Part shown: positions 58,847 through 64,000 of the stretch, piece by piece
How the letters are laid out: each line of letters begins with the position of its first letter
How positions within the stretch are numbered: the stretch's first letter is position 1
Origin: Micromonospora sp. WMMD1082
Lineage (GTDB): Bacteria; Actinomycetota; Actinomycetes; Mycobacteriales; Micromonosporaceae
Assembly (NCBI RefSeq): GCF_029626175.1
Contig: NZ_JARUBM010000002.1
Coordinates: forward strand, 2,869,001-2,933,000
Direction of reading: 5' to 3'
DNA: 64,000 nucleotides
Translations under genes and position numbers: made by a program
Notes under the pieces: generated by a model
What the model was told of the DNA's origin: nothing
Seen by the model: the letters and a program-made list of their open reading frames with translations, nothing else
The model's database searches: none

Positions 58847-60055
58847 TCAGCGGATGGTGCCCACCAGATGTGGGCGACCGCGCAGGTCATGCAGGCTGAA
58901 GTCCCAGCCCGGGCCCGATGCGGTGGCGCTGAAGGCCACCGTGCCGGGCAGCGGCACCGGCAGCTTGAACGCCACGTCGACCGTGTACGCCTCGGGTAGC
59001 CGGCTCTCCAGCGCGGCGAGACAACGCGCCTTGCTCCACATCCCGTGCGCGATGGGCCGGGGGAAGCCGAGCAGCCGAGCGCCCCACCGCGAGGTGTGGA
59101 TCGGATTGTGGTCGCCGGAGACGCGGGCGTAGTCCGTACCCACCCGGGGTGCCACCCGCCAGCGGGCGGTGGCGGCCGGCGGCGCGGGCCGCTCACCCCG
59201 GTCGCGCCGCTCGCCGTCGCCGGGGGTGCGCTGCCGCCCGAGGTACGTCGAGACGCCGCGCCACACCTCCTCTCCGTCGACCGATCCGACGAGGACGACA
59301 TCCAGCTGCCGCCCCCGGTCGTGCGGGCGCAGGTTCTCCGCCCAGGTGCTGAAGTCCAGCCGGTCGGCGACGGTGATCGGCCGGTGCACGGTGATCCGGT
59401 TGCCGACGTGCACCACCCCGGTCAGCGGGATCGGGAACTCCGGCGCCGTGATCAGGCGCAGCGCCAGCGGGAAGCCCATGACGTGCGGGAAGGTCGCGGG
59501 CAGCTGGTCGGCCAGCCGGAATCCGCACACCCGGTCGTAGTCGGCCAGCCACTCCGGATCCACCGCGACCCCGCCGACGGTCAGCTCGACCGCCGGCACG
59601 CCGTCGCCGCGCCGGCCGCCCAGCCCGGGCAGCGCGCCCAGCAGCGCCCGCCGGTACAGCGGCCCGGCCGCCGGCATCCGGGGCAGCTCGACCCGAGCCC
59701 GGGCGGCCGGCTCCACGAGCCCGCTGGCCAGGCCGCCATCGCCTGCCGCGCCGCTGTCGCCTGCCATGCCGCCACCGCCTGCCGGGGCGCTGTGGCCTGC
59801 CGCGCGGCTGTCGCCCGCTGGTCCGCCCGCCGGCCCGCCCGCCGAGGCAGCGTCGCCTGCCGGGCCGCTGCCGCCTGCCGGGCCGCCTGCCGGGGTGCTG
59901 TCCCCCGCCGGGCCGCCTGCTGGGCCGCTGTCGCCTGCCGGGGCGGCGAACGCGGCGGCCAGGATCTCCGGGGTCAGGGTCTCCGTGGGCCCGTCGATCA
60001 ACTCGCCGACTGACAGGTCGTCGGCCGGTTCCTCACTGCGCCTGCGCCGGGCCAT
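58847..60055 (-). CDS. MaoC-like (R)-hydratase of the HtdX type, with long Gly/Ala/Pro linker
   Basis: 402 aa. The N-terminal ~30 residues lead into a low-complexity stretch (residues 39-112, nt 59720-59941) of AGDSGPAGGPAG-type repeats. Then come two hot-dog folds. The second carries the hydratase motif D-x4-H in DYARVSGDHNPIHTSRWGARLLGFPRPIAHGMWSKA. It hydrates trans-2-enoyl-CoA/ACP. The gene begins at the last base of the fabG4 stop codon (TGATG). The order htdX-fabG4 divergent from fadA2 is as in Mycobacterium tuberculosis Rv0241c-Rv0242c-Rv0243. The repeat stretch is the unusual part; in the absence of a search I cannot say if relatives share it. Confidence 0.85.
   Translation of the reverse strand: MARRRRSEEPADDLSVGELIDGPTETLTPEILAAAFAAPAGDSGPAGGPAGDSTPAGGPAGGSGPAGDAASAGGPAGGPAGDSRAAGHSAPAGGGGMAGDSGAAGDGGLASGLVEPAARARVELPRMPAAGPLYRRALLGALPGLGGRRGDGVPAVELTVGGVAVDPEWLADYDRVCGFRLADQLPATFPHVMGFPLALRLITAPEFPIPLTGVVHVGNRITVHRPITVADRLDFSTWAENLRPHDRGRQLDVVLVGSVDGEEVWRGVSTYLGRQRTPGDGERRDRGERPAPPAATARWRVAPRVGTDYARVSGDHNPIHTSRWGARLLGFPRPIAHGMWSKARCLAALESRLPEAYTVDVAFKLPVPLPGTVAFSATASGPGWDFSLHDLRGRPHLVGTIR
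59720..59941 (-). repeat. in-frame Gly/Ala/Pro minisatellite in the MaoC gene
   Basis: A GC-rich stretch of diverged ~18-21-base units of the type GCCGGGGACAGC-GGCCCGGCAGGC encodes about 74 residues of A-G-D-S-G-P-A-G-G-P. It includes long runs such as AGGPAGGPAGD. Unit boundaries are blurred by substitutions. The frame is kept throughout. Confidence 0.75.
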
Positions 60056-61428
60056 CACGCCCCCAGCAGGCTCTGGCCGCAGACCCGGACCACGTTGCCG
60101 CTGACCGCGCCGGACGCCGGCCAGGCCAGCCAGCCGATGGTCTCCGCGACGTCCACCGGCAGCCCGCCCTGGGAGAGGCTGTTCATCCGGCGACCCGCCT
60201 CGCGCAGCATCAGCGGAATCCGGGCGGTCAGTCGGGTCTCGATGAACCCGGGCGCGACGGCGTTGACGCTGATCTGCCGCTCGCGCAGCGCCGGAGCCAG
60301 CGACTCGACCAGCCCGATCACGCCCGCCTTGCTGGTGGCGTAGTTGGTCTGGCCGCGGTTGCCGGCGATCCCGGCGATCGAGGAGACGCCGACGATCCGC
60401 CCACCGGCCGGGATGAGCGCGCGTTCCAGCAGCAGGTCGTTGATCCGCTCCTGGCTGCCGAGGTTGACGTCGATGACCTGGTCCCACCGGTCGGCATCCA
60501 TCCGGCCGAGGGTCTTGTCCCGGGTGATGCCGGCGTTGTGCACCACCACGTCCACCCGGCCGTGCCGGCTGGCCAGGTGTTCGGCGAGTCGGGCCGGCGC
60601 GTCGGCGGCGGTCAGGTCGAGCTGCACGGCGCTGCCGCCGATCTCGTTGGCCACCGTGGCCAGCTCGTCACCGGCGGCCGGCACGTCCAGCGCCACCACG
60701 GTCGCCCCGTCGCGGGCCAGCACCCGGGCCAGCGCCGCGCCGATGCCCCGGGCCGCGCCGGTGACCAGCACGAGCTGCCCGTCGAGCGGGCGGTCCCAGT
60801 CGACTGGCGCGCTCGCCTGGCCGGCACCGACCCGGATCACCTGACCCGAGACGTACGCGGAGCGGCCGGAGAGCAGGAACCGCAGGGTCGACTCCAGGCC
60901 GGTCCAGGTGCCCGCGTCGGCGTCACGGGTGACATACACCAGTTGGGCGGTGATCCCCCGGCCGAACTCCTTGCCGATGCTGCGGGTCAGCCCCTCCAGG
61001 GCCCGCTGGGCGGTCGCCTCGCGTGGCGTGTCGCACTCGCCCGGCGGGGTGCCCAGCACGATCACCCGTCCGCTGGGCTGCACCGCCCGGGCCTGCGGGT
61101 GGAAGAAGTCGTAGAGCTGTCGCAGGCCGGACGAATCGGTGATGCCGGTAGCGTCGTAGACGAGGGCGGCGCTGGCGGGCGTACGACCGGTTGCCGGTTC
61201 GGGCACGGCCGTGGCCGGATCGCGCAGGGCGAGCCCGGCGGAGGCCAGGATCTTGCCGACCGGTTCGGCGAGGCGCCCACCGGTGGCGGCGCCGAGCAGG
61301 ACCGGCCCGGGAAGGAGCGGCTCGCCGGGTGCGTGCCGGCGCAGTCGCGGCGGATCGGGCAGCCCGAGGCGCTTGACCAGCGCCCTGCCGGCGCCCGACT
61401 GGACGAAGCTCGCGTACCTGTCGGTCAT
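60055..61428 (-). CDS. fabG4: 3-oxoacyl-(CoA/ACP) reductase FabG4 type (high-molecular-weight)
   Basis: 457 aa, twice a usual FabG. The N-terminal ~210 residues are a degenerate Rossmann domain with no GxxxGxG. The C-terminal SDR domain is complete: TGAARGIG (223-230), NNAG replaced by HNAG (298-301), Ser350 in VGVSSIAG, and Tyr363/Lys367 in NYATSK. It matches the length and two-domain layout of Mtb FabG4 (Rv0242c). It reduces 3-oxoacyl-CoA with NAD(P)H. ATG 61428 diverges from fadA2, and a TTAC-type motif lies between the two. Cotranscribed with the MaoC gene downstream. Confidence 0.93.
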   Translation of the reverse strand: MTDRYASFVQSGAGRALVKRLGLPDPPRLRRHAPGEPLLPGPVLLGAATGGRLAEPVGKILASAGLALRDPATAVPEPATGRTPASAALVYDATGITDSSGLRQLYDFFHPQARAVQPSGRVIVLGTPPGECDTPREATAQRALEGLTRSIGKEFGRGITAQLVYVTRDADAGTWTGLESTLRFLLSGRSAYVSGQVIRVGAGQASAPVDWDRPLDGQLVLVTGAARGIGAALARVLARDGATVVALDVPAAGDELATVANEIGGSAVQLDLTAADAPARLAEHLASRHGRVDVVVHNAGITRDKTLGRMDADRWDQVIDVNLGSQERINDLLLERALIPAGGRIVGVSSIAGIAGNRGQTNYATSKAGVIGLVESLAPALRERQISVNAVAPGFIETRLTARIPLMLREAGRRMNSLSQGGLPVDVAETIGWLAWPASGAVSGNVVRVCGQSLLGA

Positions 61429-61437
61429 AGGCGTAGC

Positions 61438-61451
61438 CTACTGGCGAGTAA
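61438..61451. promoter_or_regulatory. candidate TetR operator between fabG4 and fadA2
   Basis: Read on the minus strand it is TTACTCGCCAGTAG, fitting TTACNCNNNNGTAR as seen twice at 53188-53217. On the plus strand it holds the inverted repeat TACT-GGCG-AGTA. It lies 10 bases before the fabG4 start and 32 before the fadA2 start, so one bound regulator could control both. Confidence 0.5.
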
Positions 61452-61482
61452 GGTGCGGGCAACACTCCTGAGGAGGCGGATC

Positions 61483-62775
61483 GTGCAGAACGTTCGACGG
61501 GTCGCGGTGATCGGCGGCAACCGGATCCCCTTCGCCCGCTCCAACTCGCGCTATGCCAGCGCCTCCAACGCGGACATGCTCGGCGCGGCCCTGGACGGGC
61601 TGGTCGCCCGGTTCGGCCTGGCCGGGCAGCAGGTCGGCGAGGTGGTCGCCGGTGCGGTGCTCAAGCACTCCAAGGACTTCAACCTCACCCGAGAGGTGGT
61701 GCTCGGCTCGAAGCTCGACCCGCGCACCCCGGCGTACGACATCCAGCAGGCCTGCGGCACCGGCCTGGAGGCGGCCATACTGGTCGCCAACAAGATCGCT
61801 CTCGGTCAGCTCGACGTCGGCATCGCCGGCGGCGTCGACACCACCTCCGACGCCCCGCTCGCGCTCAACGAGGACATGCGCCGCACGCTGATCAAGCTCA
61901 ACTCCGCCCGCACCCTCGGCGAGCGACTGCGGCTCGCCGCGAAGCTGCGCCCGGCCCAGCCGTTCAAGCCGGAGATGCCGCGCAACGCCGAGCCCCGCAC
62001 CGGGCTCTCCATGGGTGAGCACGCCGCCCAGACGGCGCTGCGCTGGAACATCGAGCGGCAGGCGCAGGACGAGCTGGCGCTGCGCTCGCATCAGCGGCTC
62101 GCCGCCGCGTACGACAAGGGGTTCTTCGACGACCTGATGACCCCCTACCTGGGGCTCACCCGCGATCAGAACCTCCGCCCGGACACCACCCTGGAGAAGC
62201 TCGGAGCGTTGAAGCCGGTCTTCGGCGCCCAGGGGCCGGACGCCGAGCGGGCCACCATGACCGCCGGCAACTCCTCGCCGCTGACCGACGGCGCCTCCAC
62301 CGTGCTGCTGGCCAGCGAGGAGTGGGCGCGCGAGCACAACCTGCCGGTGCTGGCCTGGTTCTCCTGGTCGGAGACGGCCGCGGTGGACTTCGTGCACGGC
62401 GACGAGGGTCTGCTGATGGCGCCCGCGTACGCGGTGCCCCGGATGCTCGCGCGCGCCGGGCTCACCCTCCAGGACTTCGACTACTACGAGATCCACGAGG
62501 CGTTCGCCTCGCAGGTGCTGGCCACCCTGTCCGCCTGGAACTCGAAGGAGTTCTGCGTCGACCGGCTGGGCCTGGACGCCCCGCTCGGCACCATCGACAC
62601 CGACAAGCTCAACGTGAACGGCTCCTCGCTGGCCGCCGGCCACCCGTTCGCCGCCACCGGCGGCCGGATCGTGGCCACCCTGGCCAAGCTGCTCGCGCAG
62701 CAGGGCAGCGGCCGCGGCCTGATCTCCATCTGCGCCGCCGGCGGCCAGGGCATCACCGCGATCCTCGAACGCTGA
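61483..62775 (+). CDS. fadA2: acetyl-CoA C-acyltransferase (FadA2 type)
   Basis: 430 aa, GTG 61483 with GAGGAGG upstream. Thiolase signatures: the nucleophilic Cys in QQACGTGLEA, then GGVDTTSDAPL, the His in YEIHEAFASQ, LNVNGSSLAAGHPFAATGGR, and the second Cys in ICAAGGQG. It cleaves 3-oxoacyl-CoA to acetyl-CoA (or runs in reverse), the last step of beta-oxidation. The divergent arrangement with fabG4 is like Mtb fadA2 (Rv0243). Probably controlled with the FabG4-MaoC genes through the shared site at 61438-61451. Confidence 0.95.
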   Translation: MQNVRRVAVIGGNRIPFARSNSRYASASNADMLGAALDGLVARFGLAGQQVGEVVAGAVLKHSKDFNLTREVVLGSKLDPRTPAYDIQQACGTGLEAAILVANKIALGQLDVGIAGGVDTTSDAPLALNEDMRRTLIKLNSARTLGERLRLAAKLRPAQPFKPEMPRNAEPRTGLSMGEHAAQTALRWNIERQAQDELALRSHQRLAAAYDKGFFDDLMTPYLGLTRDQNLRPDTTLEKLGALKPVFGAQGPDAERATMTAGNSSPLTDGASTVLLASEEWAREHNLPVLAWFSWSETAAVDFVHGDEGLLMAPAYAVPRMLARAGLTLQDFDYYEIHEAFASQVLATLSAWNSKEFCVDRLGLDAPLGTIDTDKLNVNGSSLAAGHPFAATGGRIVATLAKLLAQQGSGRGLISICAAGGQGITAILER

Positions 62776-62902
62776 CCCCCCACCCGCCCGCCCAGCGCGC
62801 ACCCACCCACCCCGCCCGCGGCCCCCAGCCGTTGCCATCTGACCGGTAGAGGGAGCCCCACGACAGCGCAACGGTGACAAAAGGTCCCGGCCTCGGGTTC
62901 AT

Positions 62903-62976
62903 GATCCGCGCAACTTCCCTGATACTGCTGCCTCGGGCGGAGTTGAGGCAGCAGTATCCCTGAAACTGTGCGGATC
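62903..62976. repeat. long palindrome of a second type
   Basis: A perfect 14-bp inner stem, GATACTGCTGCCTC (62921-62934) and GAGGCAGCAGTATC (62945-62958), with a 10-base loop. The arms extend to GATCCGC and GCGGATC at the ends with a few mismatches, giving 32-base arms. No sequence relation to the GTTGATCATGAAG family. Confidence 0.85.
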
Positions 62977-63101
62977 TTGGGAGCGTGATCCGACGGGGGC
63001 TTTGCCCTTGCGGGCTTCGTGGTCCACGGGGGCCGAGCGGACCGCGCGGCAGACCGCATGCCCTCTTTGCGCCTGCGCGGCGTCCCGAAGAGACCGGGCG
63101 A

Positions 63102-63153
63102 CTTGGACAGTTTCTGTTTGCGCGGAGTCTGCACGGAACGGAAACTGTCCAAG
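63102..63153. repeat. long palindrome of a third type
   Basis: Perfect 13-bp arms CTTGGACAGTTTC (63102-63114) and GAAACTGTCCAAG (63141-63153) around a 26-base centre. Pairing continues with GTT/AAC after one mismatch. Confidence 0.85.
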
Positions 63154-63387
63154 ATTGACCTCGGCGATGGCTTCGGCGGCCCGGTCGGGCCGTGGCAGGT
63201 CGCTTACGTGGCGGCCATGACGGCGGCGAGTGGGTGAGGTCAGTCAGGTGGCCTGTCGTGGCGGTTGGGTAGCCAACCGAGGAACCGTTCGTAGAGCAGC
63301 GCTGGCGGCACCTGGCGCAGGTCCGACGTCGTGATGGTGTCGGTGTGCGAGTGTCAGGCGTTGCCAACGACCCGGTGGGAGCCGAAC

Positions 63388-63930
63388 ATGAGCGGAACCG
63401 AGTGGCTCAGCGTCTCGATGCCCTACGTCCTGCCTCGGCCGGAGCGGCAAGCGGACGCCTGGGCCGAGGAGGCCGCGCGGCAGGGTGGCGTCGGTACCCA
63501 GCGCCTGCTCAATGTCGGTGAGGTGATGCCCACCGGGCAGGTCGCCGAGGCGTTGGGTGTCGAGGACGGTGAGCCGGTGGTCGCTCGTCAGCGGTTGATG
63601 CTGCTGGACGATCGACCGGTCGAGCTGACCGACTCGTACTATCCGGTGTCGATCGCCCGGAACACCGCGCTGGCCGAGCCGCGGAAGATCCGTGGCGGCG
63701 CGGTCAGCCTGCTCGCGGATCTGGGTTATCGTCCGGGGCGGGTCAGGGAGGACGTGTACACGCGCCAGCCCGACGCCGTCGAGCGACGTTTGCTGGACCT
63801 GGTCGACCGGGAGTGGGTGTTGGGGCTCACCCGCGTATCGAGCACGGAGCAGGGACGTCCGGTCGAGGTGAGCGTCATGACAATGGTGCCGTGGGGGCGG
63901 CGTCTGCGATACGAGTTGTCGATTGACTGA
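63388..63930 (+). CDS. stand-alone UTRA ligand-binding domain protein (GntR/HutC effector domain)
   Basis: 180 aa from ATG 63388 with a GGGAG-type ribosome site. The whole protein is a UTRA domain: QRLLNVGEVMPTGQVAEALGV, EPVVARQRLMLLDDRPVELTDSYYPVSIARNTALAEPRKIRGGAVSLLADLGYRP, then WVLGLTRVSSTEQGRPVEVSVMTMVPWGRRLRYEL. UTRA normally forms the C-terminal half of GntR-family regulators behind a winged helix of ~70 residues. Here the winged helix is absent, and a separate gene that begins like GntR DNA-binding domains starts 17 bases downstream. The pair probably acts as a split regulator. Ligand unknown, usually a small metabolite. Confidence 0.85.
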   Translation: MSGTEWLSVSMPYVLPRPERQADAWAEEAARQGGVGTQRLLNVGEVMPTGQVAEALGVEDGEPVVARQRLMLLDDRPVELTDSYYPVSIARNTALAEPRKIRGGAVSLLADLGYRPGRVREDVYTRQPDAVERRLLDLVDREWVLGLTRVSSTEQGRPVEVSVMTMVPWGRRLRYELSID

Positions 63931-63947
63931 CGAGCGGAGCACCTGAC

Positions 63948-64000
63948 ATGGCCAGCGGAACTGACGGCCGTCCGCGCCATGAGCAGATCGCGGCCGACCT
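63948..64000 (+). CDS. start of a GntR-type winged-helix gene (truncated by window end)
   Basis: ATG 63948 behind GGAG at 63936-63939 begins MASGTDGRPRHEQIAADL. The motif P-R-x-x-Q-I-A-x-D-L is the typical opening of GntR-family DNA-binding domains. Only 17-18 codons are visible. It follows the UTRA gene by 17 bases and should be co-transcribed. Confidence 0.6.
   Translation, partial: MASGTDGRPRHEQIAAD

Larger units (their letters stand above)
62776..63387. other. 612-base spacer without a supportable gene
   Basis: Holds two long palindromes (62903-62976 and 63102-63153) and otherwise no coding signal that I trust; the open frames present are short, without ribosome sites, and run through the palindromes. 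A promoter for the UTRA gene probably lies near its end, before 63388. Confidence 0.6.

Overview
The window is high-GC actinobacterial DNA with GTG starts, GGAGG-type ribosome sites and almost no spare sequence. The HspR-controlled dnaK-grpE-dnaJ-hspR operon, the fba / DUF3151 / purA / purD neighbourhood, the UTRA-type regulator and the GTTGATCATGAAG palindromes together suggest Micromonospora or a close Micromonosporaceae relative. The genus is an inference. No rRNA, tRNA, CRISPR array, insertion sequence or prophage was seen.

Layout. 1-6 kb: the end of a Pro/Ser-rich protein, a conserved unknown, and two dynamin-like membrane GTPases. 6-10.5 kb: the heat-shock operon with an HspR-type (HAIR) operator. 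10.5-24 kb: small unknowns, a CPA2 antiporter preceded by a truncated regulator remnant, a lipoprotein, clpB with its own HAIR, a run of Pro-tailed membrane proteins, a DUF4178 protein, an SDR, a PyrE-type transferase, an ArsR regulator and a DUF368 lipid-carrier permease. 24-28 kb: the Pnkp-Hen1 RNA-repair pair. 28-39 kb: holin-like protein, fba, LOG protein, DUF3151, a ParA-like ATPase with a long Pro-rich head, a diacylglycerol-kinase-like protein without the catalytic motif, purA, an AbiEi/DUF559 cassette between inverted palindromes, and purD. 39-47 kb: YqiJ-like protein, flotillin and a 1,728-residue AAA ATPase. 47-50 kb: secreted EEP hydrolase, ECF sigma factor and partner. 50-54 kb: acyl-CoA ligase, acyl-CoA dehydrogenase and SCP2 genes divergent from a TetR regulator, then a DedA protein. 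54.6-58.8 kb: a tight four-gene operon (Nudix-wHTH, J-domain/kinase-like fusion, vWA, PurA paralogue). 58.8-62.8 kb: MaoC-FabG4 divergent from FadA2. 62.8-64 kb: palindrome-bearing spacer, a stand-alone UTRA protein and the start of a GntR-type DNA-binding gene.

How the parts work together. HspR probably represses both the dnaK operon and clpB through the two HAIR sites. A TTACNCNNNNGTAR motif occurs twice beside the TetR gene and once between fabG4 and fadA2, which suggests one regulator for two separate lipid-degradation loci. Pnkp and Hen1 form a known RNA-repair machine.

The best candidate for an undescribed system is the 54.6-58.8 kb operon. Its first gene is a Nudix-wHTH regulator with repeated half-sites at its own promoter. 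The following genes encode a J-domain fused to a kinase-like fold lacking the HRD aspartate, a vWA protein, and a PurA-like enzyme that keeps the catalytic Asp and His but has a rewritten substrate loop. The YqiJ-flotillin-ATPase module and the palindrome elements (C-rich tract, palindrome, G-rich tract) are the next most interesting.
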